Below are positions 36,207 to 46,610 of a DNA stretch of 64,000 nt, piece after piece. The DNA comes from an uncultured Dysosmobacter sp. (GTDB lineage Bacteria > Bacillota > Clostridia > Oscillospirales > Oscillospiraceae), in assembly GCA_947625655.1 (NCBI GenBank), contig CANQPD010000004.1, positions 124,001-188,000 of the forward strand, in the 5' to 3' direction. The first letter of the stretch is position 1. Every line of letters starts with the position of its first letter. A model generated the notes under the pieces. That model ran no database searches. It worked only from the letters and a program-made list of their open reading frames with translations, and had not been told where the DNA came from. The position numbers and the translations under genes are program-made.

Positions 36207-36433
36207 GTTGTCTTCCTCCTTTTGCGCGGGTCAAAGGTGTGCGATCCCCAGCTGACCCTTCGGTGGACAGAGGACGGTGTGCCCGTCCTCCGCCGCCGAA
36301 GCGGCAAAAAGCCGGACTGTCCTTTGTTCACTGTGGCTATTGTCTCCGCCGAACGGAAAACCACCCGTGGGACTTTTTGCCGGCGGAGATATTTTTTTGA
36401 AAAAAGCCTTGCGGATTCCCCAGGGAGGATTTA

Positions 36434-36454
36434 TAATAATAGTAATCATTATTA
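36434..36454. promoter_or_regulatory. Fur/PerR-type operator before perR
   Basis: TAATAAT, 7 nt, ATTATTA: a perfect inverted repeat in a short AT-rich patch 18 bp before the perR start codon. It resembles the PerR/Fur box pattern and fits autoregulation. Confidence 0.7.
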
Positions 36455-36471
36455 ATAAGGGGGCCGCCAAG

Positions 36472-36858
36472 ATGACCACGCGCTTTTCTCAGCAGAGGGA
36501 GCGCATTTACAAGGCAGTCTGCGCATCCAAAGAGCACCCCTCTGCCCAAATGATCTATGACACGCTGCGGCCGGAGCTGCCCCGCCTCAGCCTGGGGACG
36601 GTGTACCGCAACCTGCATCAGCTGGCCCAGGAGGGACGCCTGGTGGAAATCGGCGGCCCCACGGCCCGGTTCGACGCCGTGCTGCGGCCCCACACCCACA
36701 TCCGCTGCCGGCGCTGCCAGCGGCTCATCGACACGGACTGGCCCTACGATGCCGCTCTGGACCGGGCCGCCGCGGCCAAGGGCTGGAGCATTCAGGATCA
36801 CGAGCTGATTTTCAACGGCATCTGCCCCGCCTGCGCGGAAAAAAACACAAACATTTGA
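36472..36858 (+). CDS. perR: PerR-like Fur-family regulator
   Basis: A 128-residue Fur-family repressor. The winged-helix part ([41 protein letters not shown]) and the structural zinc pairs CRRC (about 83-86) and CPAC (near the C terminus) are clear. The HTHIRC and DHEL residues supply the sensory metal site. Adjacent rubrerythrin suggests a peroxide-sensing PerR rather than an iron Fur. ATG at 36472 has AAGGGGG upstream, and the rbr gene starts 14 nt after its stop, so they form an operon under the operator at 36434-36454. Confidence 0.92.
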   Translation: MTTRFSQQRERIYKAVCASKEHPSAQMIYDTLRPELPRLSLGTVYRNLHQLAQEGRLVEIGGPTARFDAVLRPHTHIRCRRCQRLIDTDWPYDAALDRAAAAKGWSIQDHELIFNGICPACAEKNTNI

Positions 36859-36872
36859 AAGGAGAACCTACC

Positions 36873-37406
36873 ATGGAACTGAAGGGAAGCAAAACGGAAG
36901 CCAATTTGTGGATCGCCTTTGCCGGGGAGTGCAAGGCCCGCAGCAAGTACGACTACTATGCCAGCAAGGCCCGGAAGGAGGGCTACGAGCAGATCGCGGC
37001 CATCTTCCAGGAGACGGCCCTGAACGAGAAAGAGCACGCCAAGCTGTGGTTCAAGGCCCTGGGCGGCATCGGCGACACGGCGGAGAACCTGGCGGACGCC
37101 GCCGCCGGGGAAAACGAGGAGTGGACCCAAATGTACGCCGAGATGGCCCGCACCGCCGAGGAGGAGGGCTTTTTGGCCCTGGCCGCCCAGTTCGAGGGCG
37201 TGGCCAAGATCGAGAAGACCCACGAAGAGCGCTATTTGAAGCTGCTGGACAACCTGAAAAAGGGCGAGGTCTTCCAAAAGGGCGAAAAGGTCATGTGGTT
37301 CTGCCGGAACTGCGGCCATGTGGAGATCGCCGAGAGCGCCCCGCTGGTCTGTCCCGTCTGCAAGCACCCCCAGTCCTACTTCCAGGTCAAGGCCGAGAAT
37401 TACTGA
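36873..37406 (+). CDS. rbr: Rubrerythrin
   Basis: A peroxide-reducing diiron protein that protects anaerobes from H2O2. At 177 residues it has the N-terminal four-helix diiron domain ([65 protein letters not shown]), supplying Glu and His ligands. The C-terminal rubredoxin-like domain reads CRNCGH...CPVCKH. ATG at 36873 has AAAGGAGA 8 nt upstream. It is co-transcribed with perR and ends at a strong terminator. Confidence 0.96.
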   Translation: MELKGSKTEANLWIAFAGECKARSKYDYYASKARKEGYEQIAAIFQETALNEKEHAKLWFKALGGIGDTAENLADAAAGENEEWTQMYAEMARTAEEEGFLALAAQFEGVAKIEKTHEERYLKLLDNLKKGEVFQKGEKVMWFCRNCGHVEIAESAPLVCPVCKHPQSYFQVKAENY

Positions 37407-37417
37407 GCCCGTCCCTC

Positions 37418-37444
37418 CCCGCCGCGCGGCCGCGCGGCGGGGAT
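37418..37444 (+). terminator. Terminator after rbr
   Basis: A GC-rich stem built on CCCCGCCGCGCG/CGCGCGGCGGGG, followed by ATTTTT. Confidence 0.88.
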
Positions 37445-37785
37445 TTTTCTGTCCGGCGGAGGGGCGCGGCGCCTCCCCTTTCGGAGGGGCCGAAACCGGC
37501 GCGGGAAAAATCCGGCACAGCCTCCGCCCTCCGCCCCCTACGGTCCGGGCCGCGCCCATGCGTTTTTGCGGCGCGAGAGGGAAAAATCCGCCCACTTTCG
37601 GTATAATTTCAGGCGAAAGTGGTGTAAACTACCAAAAAGAAAATTTCCTACGGAAAAAATTCAAAAAATGTTTGTGAAAAACGCCGTTGACGAGATGGAA
37701 AAAACAAGTTATGATGGTATCAGAAATGCGACTTGCTATGCGAAGCTGATCCATCCGACTTGGTATAGAAAAGGAGAGCTGTATC
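37445..37785. promoter_or_regulatory. ptsH upstream region with promoter and a nested palindrome
   Basis: About 340 bp without a gene. TTGACG (37687-37692), a 17-bp spacer and TATGAT (37710-37715) form a strong ptsH promoter. Farther up, CCACTTTCG (37592-37600) and CGAAAGTGG (37614-37622) are exact inverted arms around a TATAAT (37602-37607), an operator-like arrangement over a possible second promoter. The rest is GC-rich filler and a final AT-rich stretch. Confidence 0.65.
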
Positions 37786-38049
37786 ATGTACACACAGGAG
37801 ATCACTGTTAACAACGAGGTAGGCCTGCACGCCAGACCTGCTACTTTCTTCATCCAGAAGGCCAATGAATTCAAAAGCGGCATCTGGGTCGAGAAAGAGG
37901 ACCGCCGCGTAAACGCCAAGAGCCTGCTGGGCGTGCTGTCCCTGGGCATCGTGAAGGGCACCACCATCACCCTGATCGCCGACGGCAGCGATGAAAAGGA
38001 AGCTGTCAGCGCCCTGGTGGAGCTGGTCAACGACAACTTCGGCGAATAA
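37786..38049 (+). CDS. ptsH: Phosphocarrier protein HPr
   Basis: The phosphotransferase-system carrier, an 87-residue protein. His15 in GLHARPA is the EI phosphorylation site, and Ser46 in AKSLLGVLSLG is the HPr kinase site used in Firmicutes carbon-catabolite control, so this is HPr rather than Crh. AAAGGAG precedes the ATG. No EI gene follows, so it is monocistronic with its own promoter and terminator. Confidence 0.96.
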   Translation: MYTQEITVNNEVGLHARPATFFIQKANEFKSGIWVEKEDRRVNAKSLLGVLSLGIVKGTTITLIADGSDEKEAVSALVELVNDNFGE

Positions 38050-38072
38050 GAGAGGCGGATACAGTCCCCACG

Positions 38073-38101
38073 CGGCCCTGCGCATGCAGGGCCGCCTTTT
38101 T
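38073..38101 (+). terminator. Terminator after ptsH
   Basis: Stem GCGGCCCTGC/GCAGGGCCGC with loop GCAT and CTTTTT tail. Confidence 0.93.
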
Positions 38102-38132
38102 GTTACGGAATACGCGGAGAGGGGGAATCCCT

Positions 38133-39971
38133 GTGACAAAGGACGAACTGAGGGAAAAGGCCAACGACCTGCCGCTGCTGCCCGGCGTCTATCTGATGAT
38201 GGACAAGACCGGCAAGGTCATCTACGTGGGCAAGGCGAAAAAACTGAAAAACCGGGTCAGCCAGTATTTTCAGGACAGCGCCTCCCACACCGTGAAGACC
38301 CGGCAGATGGTCAGCCAGGTGGACCACTTCGACACCATCTTCGTCTCCAGCGAGTTTGAGGCCCTGGTGCTGGAGAATTCCCTGATCAAGCGCCACATGC
38401 CCCGCTACAACATCCTGCTGAAGGACGACAAGGGCTATCCCTTTGTCCGCCTGTCCAGAGAGACCTATCCCCGGTTCTCCATGGTCAACCGCATCGCCAA
38501 CGACGGCGCGAAGTACTTCGGCCCCTTCGGCGGCCGGTTTGAGACCCGGCAGGCCCTGGACGCGGTGCTGTCCGCCCTGCGGCTGCCCACCTGCAGCCGG
38601 AAGTTCCCCCGGGACGTCGGGGCGGAGCGGCCCTGCCTGAACTTCCACATGGGCCGGTGCGACGGCTTCTGCCGCCCAGAAATGACGGCGGAGGAGTATA
38701 ACCGCCGCGTCCGCCAGGCCTGCCAGCTGCTGGAGGGCAAGAGCAGGCAGCTTCTCCGGGACATGACCGCGGAGATGGAGGCGGAGGCCGAGGCCCTGCG
38801 GTTTGAACAGGCGGCGCTGCTGCGGGACCGCATCAACGCCATCAGCGCCCTGGCGAAAAAACAGACGGTCATCGCCGGGCTCTGCGCCGACACGGACATC
38901 TGGGGCGTTTACAAGGGCGCGGGCAAGTGCTGCTACGCTGTCCTCCACATGGAAGAGGGCAATCTGGCGGGCCGGGAGACGGAGCTGTTCACCGCCCCCA
39001 TCGAGGAGACGGAGGAAGAGATGCTCGCCGCCCTGACGGCCCAATACTACCTGCCCCGGGCCATCCTGCCCCATGAGATCCTGCTGCCCACGGAGACCGA
39101 GGGCTATTGCGAGAGCCTTTCGGAGGCGCTGACAAAGCGGGCGGGCCGCAGGGTCTGGGTCCACGTCCCCCAGCGGGGGGAGAAGGCGGACCTGCGGGCC
39201 ATGGCCCAGCGGAACGCGGCGGAGGAGGCCGAGCGGGCCACCTCCGCCGAGGAGCGGGTGGCCCACACCCTGGAGCTGCTGGGAAAGCTGCTGGACCTGC
39301 CCGCGCCGCCTGGGCGGATGGAGTCCTTCGACATCTCCAACACCGGGAAAAGCGACATCGTGGCATCCATGGTGGTGTACAGCGGCACCCGGCCCCTGAA
39401 GTCCGCCTACCGCCGCTTCCGCATCAAGGAACTGGACGGCCACCCGGACGACTACGCCTCCATGCAGGAGGTGCTGCGCCGCCGCCTCCAGCGGGCCGCC
39501 GACGGCGACGAGAAATTCCTGCCCCTGCCGGACCTGTTCCTCATCGACGGCGGCGAGACCCACGCCCGGGCCGCCCAGACGGTTGCCCGGGAATTCAGCT
39601 GTACGGTCCCCATCTTCGGCATGGTGAAGGACGACCGCCACCGCACCCGGGCGCTGATGACGCCGGACGGCCGGGAGATCGGCATTTCCAATCACCAGCC
39701 GGTGTTCACCCTCATCGGCCAGATCCAGGAGGAGACCCACCGCTTCGCCATCACCTATCACCACGAGAGCCACACTAAAAGCACTATGAAGTCCGCCCTG
39801 GACGACATTCCCGGCGTGGGCCCCAAGCGCCGGGAGGCCCTGCGCAGGCACTTTGGGACCATCAGGGCCATCCGGGAGGCGGATATCGACGCCCTGGCCG
39901 CCGTCCTCCCCCGCCCCACGGCGGAGACGGTCTGGAGACATTTCCACCGGGACGCGGGCGGCCCGCAGTAA
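38133..39971 (+). CDS. uvrC: Excinuclease ABC subunit C
   Basis: Makes the two incisions in nucleotide excision repair. At 612 residues: an N-terminal GIY-YIG nuclease (LPGVYLMMDKTGKVIYVGKAKKLKNRV), a Cys-rich linker (CSRKFPRDVGAERPCLNFHMGRCDGFC), a UVR motif (about 190-225), the C-terminal RNase H-like nuclease (SFDISNTGKSDIVASMVVY, FLIDGG) and an HhH pair (DDIPGVGPKRREALRRHFG). GTG at 38133 (MTKDELREKANDLP) has GAGAGGGGGA upstream and gives a normal N terminus. Confidence 0.97.
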   Translation: MTKDELREKANDLPLLPGVYLMMDKTGKVIYVGKAKKLKNRVSQYFQDSASHTVKTRQMVSQVDHFDTIFVSSEFEALVLENSLIKRHMPRYNILLKDDKGYPFVRLSRETYPRFSMVNRIANDGAKYFGPFGGRFETRQALDAVLSALRLPTCSRKFPRDVGAERPCLNFHMGRCDGFCRPEMTAEEYNRRVRQACQLLEGKSRQLLRDMTAEMEAEAEALRFEQAALLRDRINAISALAKKQTVIAGLCADTDIWGVYKGAGKCCYAVLHMEEGNLAGRETELFTAPIEETEEEMLAALTAQYYLPRAILPHEILLPTETEGYCESLSEALTKRAGRRVWVHVPQRGEKADLRAMAQRNAAEEAERATSAEERVAHTLELLGKLLDLPAPPGRMESFDISNTGKSDIVASMVVYSGTRPLKSAYRRFRIKELDGHPDDYASMQEVLRRRLQRAADGDEKFLPLPDLFLIDGGETHARAAQTVAREFSCTVPIFGMVKDDRHRTRALMTPDGREIGISNHQPVFTLIGQIQEETHRFAITYHHESHTKSTMKSALDDIPGVGPKRREALRRHFGTIRAIREADIDALAAVLPRPTAETVWRHFHRDAGGPQ

Positions 39972-40015
39972 GGCTCCCGCGCTCCTGCCGCCTTTTTGAT
40001 CCGCTTATGCGCGAA

Positions 40016-40050
40016 AAACAAGCGCCGTCCTTACGGACGGCGCTTGTTTT
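40016..40050. terminator. Bidirectional terminator between uvrC and etfA
   Basis: Stem AAACAAGCGCCGTCC with its complement around loop TTAC; T-runs on both sides suit the convergent genes. Confidence 0.92.
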
Positions 40051-40058
40051 TGCGGTTC

Positions 40059-41168
40059 TTACTTCGCAGCCTTGGCGGCCTTGATGGCCTCGATCAGCAG
40101 CGGGGTGACCTTGAACAGGTCGCCGCAGATGCCGTAGTCGGCGATCTCGAAGATGGGAGCGGTGTCGTTCTTGTTCACCGCGATGATGCACTCGGAGTCC
40201 TGCATGCCCGCCTTGTGCTGGATGGCGCCGGAGATGCCCAGAGCCACATACACCTTGGGATGCACGGTCTTGCCGGTCTGGCCAACCTGATGGTCGGCGC
40301 TCAGCCAGCCGCTGTCGATGGTGGCACGGGAGCCGCCAACGACGCCGCCCAGGACGTCCGCCAGCTCCTCAGCCAGCTTGATGCCGCCCTCGACATCCTT
40401 GCTGATGCCGCGGCCGACGGAGACGATGTAGTCGGCGCCGATCAGGTCCACCAGCTTCTTGGCGGCCTTGACCACCTCCACGACCTCGGTCTTCAGATCG
40501 CTCTCAGCCAGCTGGAAGGCGGGCTTCACGATCTCGCAGGCGTCGGCCTTGGCCTGGTCGAAGGGGTTCTTCTTCATAACGCCGGGACGGACGGTGGCCA
40601 TGCAGGGACGGAAGCGGGGGCAGATGATGGTGGCCATCAGGTGGCCGCCGAAGGCGGGACGGGTCATCTTCAGGTTCCGGTCCTCCATATCCCACTTCTG
40701 GCTGTCCACGTCCAGCGTGGAGGATTCCCGCAGGAACTGGATGTAGTTGGCCACATCCACGTCCAGGTGGGTGCAGTCGGCGCACAGGCCGGTGTGCAGA
40801 CGGGCCGCGCAGCGGGGGCCCAGGTCACGGCCAATGTTGGTGGCGCCGATCAGGAACGCCTCGGGCTTCAGGTCCTCGATGACGTCGCAGATGACCTTGG
40901 CGTAGGCGTCGGTGTTGTAGACGCTCAGCAGGGGGCTCTCGCAGACGTACACCTTGTCGGCGCCGTAGCCGCCCAGCTCCTTGGCGGCGGACTCGATGCC
41001 CTCGCCGCCCAGCAGCAGGCCGCAGAGCTTCACGCCCAGCTCGTTGGCCAGGTCCCGGCCCTTGGAGATCAGCTCAAAATCGGTGGGCATCAGCTTGCCC
41101 TCGCGCTGCTCACAGAACACCCATACATCCTTGAAAGCAGCGATATCAGCACTGTTGAAATTAGACAT
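40059..41168 (-). CDS. etfA: Electron transfer flavoprotein alpha subunit
   Basis: A 369-residue EtfA, which holds the FAD that passes electrons to the acyl-CoA dehydrogenase. The C-terminal FAD-binding motif region reads GRGISKDVEGG...AELADVLGGVVGGSRATIDSGWLSADHQVGQTGKTVHPKVYVALGISGAIQHKAGM. In butyrate-forming Clostridia, Bcd-EtfAB bifurcates electrons from NADH to crotonyl-CoA and ferredoxin. It is the last gene of the cluster, 18 nt after etfB, with AAGGGAG upstream of the ATG. Confidence 0.96.
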   Translation of the reverse strand: MSNFNSADIAAFKDVWVFCEQREGKLMPTDFELISKGRDLANELGVKLCGLLLGGEGIESAAKELGGYGADKVYVCESPLLSVYNTDAYAKVICDVIEDLKPEAFLIGATNIGRDLGPRCAARLHTGLCADCTHLDVDVANYIQFLRESSTLDVDSQKWDMEDRNLKMTRPAFGGHLMATIICPRFRPCMATVRPGVMKKNPFDQAKADACEIVKPAFQLAESDLKTEVVEVVKAAKKLVDLIGADYIVSVGRGISKDVEGGIKLAEELADVLGGVVGGSRATIDSGWLSADHQVGQTGKTVHPKVYVALGISGAIQHKAGMQDSECIIAVNKNDTAPIFEIADYGICGDLFKVTPLLIEAIKAAKAAK

Positions 41169-41186
41169 AGTCGTTTATCTCCCTTC

Positions 41187-41987
41187 TCAGATGATGTGCT
41201 TGTCGATCAGGATGCCGGCCAGCTTCTCGCAGGTCTCCTTGCCGTCGCCCTCCAGCATCACGCCGACGCCCTTCTGGGGAGGCGTGAAGCTCTTGAAGAT
41301 GTTGGTGGGAGAGCCCTTCAGGCCGATGGTGGTGGCATCGATCAGCTTGTGATCCTTCAGCTTCTCATAGTCGAAGACCTCCAGGGGCTTCTCATAGGTG
41401 GCATAGATGCCGCCGATGCTCATGTAGCGGGGCTCGTTCAGCTCCTTGATGCAGGTGACCAGGCAGGGGGTCTGGGTCTTGATGGTCATGTAGCCGTCTT
41501 CCAGCATACGCTTGACGGTGATGGTGTCGCCGTCCTTCTGGATGTCGGCGGCGTAGGTGATCTGGGGCAGGCCCAGCTTCTCGGCGATCTGGGGGCCCAC
41601 CTGGGCGGTATCGCCGTCGATGGCCTGACGGCCGCACATGACGATGTCGTCCTTCTCCACGCCGATGGTGTCGATGGCGGCGGCCAGGATCTGGGAGGTG
41701 GCGTAGGTATCGGAGCCGCCGAACTCACGGCCGGAGACCAGAACGGCGTCGTCGGCGCCCATGGCCATCAGCTCACGCAGCATGCCGGCGGCGGGAGGCG
41801 GGCCCATGGTGACCACGGTGACCTTGCAGCCGGTGGCGTCCTTCAGCTTCAGGGCGGCCTCAACGGCGTTCATATCGTCGGGGTTGGTGATGGTCTGCAT
41901 GGACGCGCGGTTCAGGGTGCCGTCAGGATTGACGGCCACCTTGCCGGAGGTATCGGGGACCTGCTTGACACAAACAATGATCTTCAT
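41187..41987 (-). CDS. etfB: Electron transfer flavoprotein beta subunit
   Basis: A 266-residue EtfB, partner of EtfA, starting MKIIVCVKQVPDTSGKV and carrying the LSGREFGGSDTYATSQ and DGDTAQVGPQIAEKLGLP segments that form the AMP/FAD site. It begins 18 nt after the bcd stop (AGAGGAGG upstream) and is followed by etfA. In bifurcating systems the beta FAD is where NADH electrons are split; the sequence fits this group by its cluster context. Confidence 0.96.
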   Translation of the reverse strand: MKIIVCVKQVPDTSGKVAVNPDGTLNRASMQTITNPDDMNAVEAALKLKDATGCKVTVVTMGPPPAAGMLRELMAMGADDAVLVSGREFGGSDTYATSQILAAAIDTIGVEKDDIVMCGRQAIDGDTAQVGPQIAEKLGLPQITYAADIQKDGDTITVKRMLEDGYMTIKTQTPCLVTCIKELNEPRYMSIGGIYATYEKPLEVFDYEKLKDHKLIDATTIGLKGSPTNIFKSFTPPQKGVGVMLEGDGKETCEKLAGILIDKHII

Positions 41988-42005
41988 AATCGTCTTTTCC
42001 TCCTC

Positions 42006-43145
<1,140 letters not shown>

Positions 43146-43190
43146 GATGTTTTCTCCTTATATCAAAATTTGGAAACGCAAGTTGATTGG

Positions 43191-43221
43191 GCGCGGGCGG
43201 ACGGATACTATCCGCCCCTAC
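43191..43221. repeat. REP-like palindrome upstream of bcd
   Basis: GGGCGG...ATACTATCCGCCC followed by CTAC, the same type as those at 3844-4040. The remaining 43225-43360 holds hairpins ACGTTCGCCGTGCGAACGT and GCCGAACCAACGGTTCGGC and the abfD 3' hairpin. Confidence 0.7.
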
Positions 43222-43340
43222 AAAATCCGTTTTGCACGAATTCATTTCGGGCAAAACTCCTCTGCCCGCCGCAGCGACACGTTCGCCGTGCGAACGTGAG
43301 GGGGGTCAGCGGAGCCGAACCAACGGTTCGGCGCAGCGTC

Positions 43341-43366
43341 TAGGGGGGACGCAGTCCCCCTTAGAC
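43341..43366 (-). terminator. Hairpin overlapping the abfD stop
   Basis: CTAGGGGGGA/TCCCCCTTAG stem with a 6-nt loop. It includes the abfD stop codon at 43361-43363, the same design as at 21915-21938. As bcd follows on the same strand, it may reduce read-through rather than end the operon. Confidence 0.6.
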
Positions 43367-44836
43367 AATTCCCGCGATATCCTTGGCAAGCTGCTTCTTG
43401 CCCTGGATGTTGCCCTGGCGGGCGATCATGATGCGCTGGGCCTGGGGAGAGCCGGCGCCGTGCATGGACTCGGTGCGGTAGCCGACGGCGGCGGCGCCCA
43501 GGCACAAATTCTCGATGAAGCGCATGATCCGCTGGCGGTTTTCGGTGCTGACGCCCTCCCGGGCAACGAAGAACTTGTTGCAGATGTCACCGATGGTCTC
43601 GCCGTTGCGGCCCACCACGGTGTCGCTGTTGAAATCCTTCTGAGAGGGCATGGTGACCATCAGGCCGCCGGCGATGTCCTCCGCCAGGCGGACGATCTCG
43701 TAGGGGAAGCGGGTGACGTTCTGCTTGCACACGTTGGCCAGCAGCAGGTCGATCTGATAGTTGCCCGCCTTGGTCTTGAAGCCCTGAGCGGAGCAGGCGA
43801 TGCCGCAGCAGAACAGCGTCTCGTTCAGGTGGGTCATCTCGATCAGCTTGTCCTTGACGGCGCTGGCCTTCTCCACGCCGTTGTACTCGGCGGCCAGGGC
43901 GGCGGCGCCGATCAGGGTGTCGCCCACGCCCACCTTGCAGCCGCCGTAGGACTGGCGGTGATAGCCGGCGAAGCGCTCCACGATCATGCCGGCGAACTCA
44001 TACTCGCCATTGAGGAAGATGTACTCGTTGGGGATGAACACATGGTCCAGCACCACCAGGGCCTCCTGGCCGCCGAACTTGGCGTTGCCCACGTCGATGG
44101 AGGCGTCCTCCTCCAGCTTGCGGGTGTCGCAGGACTGGCGGCCGTAGATCATGTACATGCCCTCGGCGTCGGTGGGGCAGGCGAAGGAGACGGCCCAGTC
44201 CTTGTCGGCCTCGCCCATGGAGATGGTGGGCATGAAGATGTGCCAGTGGCTGTTGATGGAGCCGGTCTGGTGGCACTTGGCGCCGCAGACCACGATGCCG
44301 TCGGGGCGGCGCTCCACAACGTGGACGTACATGTCGGGGTCGGCCTGGTCATGGGGGGCCTTGGAGCGGTCGCCCTTGGGGTCGGTCATGGCGCCGTCCA
44401 CGGTCAGGTCGTTGTCCTGAACATAGGTCAGGAACTTCTTGAAGTTCTCGTGATAGTGGGTGCCGTACTTCTCGTCGATCTCAAAGGTGGTGGAGAACAC
44501 GGAGTTGAAAGCGTCCATGCCCACGCAGCGCTGGAAGCAGGAAGCCGTCTTCTGGCCAAGCAAACGCTGCATCTTCACCTTGTTCATCAGGTCCTCGGTG
44601 GACTGGTGCAGGTGGGTGAAGCGGTTGATGGTGTGGCCGGTCAGGCTGGACTTCACGGTCATCAGATCCGCATACTGGGGATCCTGGGCCAGGGCATAGG
44701 TCATGGCGACGCAGTTGATGGAGGGGCGGATCATGGGGTGGTCCACCCAGTTTTCGATCTTCTCGCCGAACATGTATACCCGGGTGTTCAGCTTGCGCAG
44801 GCTCTCAATGTATTCCTGTGCGGTCATCAGTGCCAT
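43361..44836 (-). CDS. abfD: 4-hydroxybutyryl-CoA dehydratase / vinylacetyl-CoA isomerase
   Basis: A 491-residue [4Fe-4S] flavoprotein that dehydrates 4-hydroxybutyryl-CoA to crotonyl-CoA, the key step of the 4-hydroxybutyrate and GABA routes to butyrate. The cluster ligands match the well-studied Clostridium enzyme with a one-residue offset: Cys100 and Cys104 (ASCFQRCVG), His293 and Cys300 (GYHRQSYGGC). TAGGAGG precedes the ATG (MALMTAQEYIESL). It follows the CoA-transferase by 37 nt and precedes bcd. Confidence 0.95.
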   Translation of the reverse strand: MALMTAQEYIESLRKLNTRVYMFGEKIENWVDHPMIRPSINCVAMTYALAQDPQYADLMTVKSSLTGHTINRFTHLHQSTEDLMNKVKMQRLLGQKTASCFQRCVGMDAFNSVFSTTFEIDEKYGTHYHENFKKFLTYVQDNDLTVDGAMTDPKGDRSKAPHDQADPDMYVHVVERRPDGIVVCGAKCHQTGSINSHWHIFMPTISMGEADKDWAVSFACPTDAEGMYMIYGRQSCDTRKLEEDASIDVGNAKFGGQEALVVLDHVFIPNEYIFLNGEYEFAGMIVERFAGYHRQSYGGCKVGVGDTLIGAAALAAEYNGVEKASAVKDKLIEMTHLNETLFCCGIACSAQGFKTKAGNYQIDLLLANVCKQNVTRFPYEIVRLAEDIAGGLMVTMPSQKDFNSDTVVGRNGETIGDICNKFFVAREGVSTENRQRIMRFIENLCLGAAAVGYRTESMHGAGSPQAQRIMIARQGNIQGKKQLAKDIAGIV

Positions 44837-44873
44837 TTTGTTTTCCTCCTAAAAATATTGGGGGTCCGCCGCG

Positions 44874-46430
44874 TCAGTCGTTGGCAAGGCCCATCAGCTC
44901 GTCACGGAAGATGCGCTCGTCCATGAGCTTCAGGTCCTCGGCGATCTTCGGCATGAACTCCATCTGATCCAGGATCTGGGTCTGAAGGTCGATGCCGGGG
45001 GCAATCTCGATCAGTGTCACGCCCTCGGGCCGCAGCTCAAACACGGCGCGCTCGGTGACGTACAGAACAGGCTGGTGCACCTTGTTGGCGTAGACGCCGG
45101 AGAAGGTGATGTGCTCCACCTGGTTGACGAACTTCTTCTTGGCGCCCTCCTGGACGATGACCAGCTTGCCGTCGCGGCACTCGGTCTTCAGGCCCTTGGC
45201 GGTGAAGGTGCCGCAGTAGACCACCTTCTTGGCGTTCTGGGTGATGTCGATGAAGCCGCCGGCGCCGGCCAGACGGGTGCCGAATTTGGAGACGTTCAGG
45301 TCGCCGTTGGGCGCGGTCTCCGCAAGGCCCAGGAAGGCCACGTCCAGGCCGCCGCCCTGATAGAAGTCGAACTGGACGTTGTGGTCCAGGATGGCCATGG
45401 AGTTGGCCGCGCCGCCGAACTGGGTGCCGCCGTAGGGCACGCCGGCGATGGAGCCGGCCTCCACGGTCAGGGTCATCTTGTTGGAGATGCCCTCCTCCGC
45501 CGCCACGTTGGCGATCTTCTCCGGCGCGCCGGTGCCCAGGTTGACGATGGCGTCCTGGGGCAGCTCCATGGCGGCCCGGCGGGCCAGAATCTTCTTGGCG
45601 TCCAGGGGGATGGAGGGGATGTCGTCCACGGGGATGCGGAATTCGCCGCTGAGGGCGCCGTCATAGGGCATGCCCAGGCACTGGAGGTTATCCTCGATGG
45701 AGCCCACCACGATGGCGTCCACATAGATGCCGGGGATCTTCACCAGGCGGGGATCCAGGGTGCCGCCCTGAACGATCTTCTCCACCTGGACGATGACCTT
45801 GCCGCCGGAGTTCTTGGTGGCCTGGCACTGGGCGGTGACGTCCAGGGGGCCGATCTCCCGGTGGACGGTGCAGTTGCCGTACTCATCGGCGTAGCTGGCG
45901 CGGACCAGGCAGACATCGATGGGGATGGGCTTGTACAAAAGCCGCTCCTCCCCCTCGATGTTGATTAGCTTCACCAGGTCCTCCTTGGTGCACTCGTTCA
46001 GCTTGCCGCCGCCGTTGCGGGGGTCCACAAAGGTGTACAGGCCCACGTGGGTGATGGTGCCGATGTTGTGGGCGGCGATGTCGCGGTACATGTGGGTGAT
46101 GACGCCCTGGGGCAGGTTATAGGCCTCCAGCTTGTTGGCAAGAGCCAGCTCGCCCAGCTTGGCCGCGCGGTCCCAGTGGCCGCCCACCACGCGCTTGCAC
46201 ATGCCCTCGTGGCCGAAGTGGTCGCCGCCGGTGCCGTCCCGGTGGCCCTGGCCCGCCGCGAAGAACAGCGTCAGGTCCCGGGGATGTCCGGTCTCGACGA
46301 AGCGCTGTTCCAGGGCCTTGGTCAGCGCCTCGGGGCAGGCGCAGCTGACGAAGCCGCCGGTGGAGACGGTATCGCCGTCCTTGACCATCAGGGCCGCTTC
46401 CTCAGCGGTGATGACTCGAACTTTCTTCAT
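44874..46430 (-). CDS. Acyl-CoA:acetate/propionate-type CoA-transferase
   Basis: A 518-residue class I CoA-transferase of the fused YdiF/propionate-CoA-transferase type. ATG at 46430 (MKKVRVITAEEAALMVKDG) has GAGGGA upstream. The likely catalytic Glu lies in LTVEAGSIAG at residue 324, the same number as the characterised propionate CoA-transferase. In this cluster it would load 4-hydroxybutyrate with CoA from acetyl-, propionyl- or butyryl-CoA; the true acceptor is inferred. It is not the shorter Cat2/AbfT-type enzyme. Confidence 0.9.
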   Translation of the reverse strand: MKKVRVITAEEAALMVKDGDTVSTGGFVSCACPEALTKALEQRFVETGHPRDLTLFFAAGQGHRDGTGGDHFGHEGMCKRVVGGHWDRAAKLGELALANKLEAYNLPQGVITHMYRDIAAHNIGTITHVGLYTFVDPRNGGGKLNECTKEDLVKLINIEGEERLLYKPIPIDVCLVRASYADEYGNCTVHREIGPLDVTAQCQATKNSGGKVIVQVEKIVQGGTLDPRLVKIPGIYVDAIVVGSIEDNLQCLGMPYDGALSGEFRIPVDDIPSIPLDAKKILARRAAMELPQDAIVNLGTGAPEKIANVAAEEGISNKMTLTVEAGSIAGVPYGGTQFGGAANSMAILDHNVQFDFYQGGGLDVAFLGLAETAPNGDLNVSKFGTRLAGAGGFIDITQNAKKVVYCGTFTAKGLKTECRDGKLVIVQEGAKKKFVNQVEHITFSGVYANKVHQPVLYVTERAVFELRPEGVTLIEIAPGIDLQTQILDQMEFMPKIAEDLKLMDERIFRDELMGLAND

Positions 46431-46467
46431 GACTGATCCCTCTTTTATATGTAATGTGGGTCCTGAA

Positions 46468-46610
46468 TTCAGAATTGATAATTGACAATTGATAATTGAT
46501 AATGAATGTGTCTGCCTGCGGCAGACAGGATTGCATTTGCCGCCTTTGGCGGCCTGCATTTTCCACCAATTATCAATTTTTAATTATGAATTATCAATTA
46601 CTTATTCTGG
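46468..46610. repeat. AT-rich inverted-repeat element between CoA-transferase and crotonase
   Basis: Left arm of ATTGATAATT-type tandem units, right arm of complementary AATTATCAATT units, and a GC-containing centre with CTGCCTGCGGCAG and GCCGCCTTTGGCGGC hairpins. It has the same architecture as 6043-6121 and 25778-25880. It overlaps the crotonase 3' end slightly. Confidence 0.75.
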
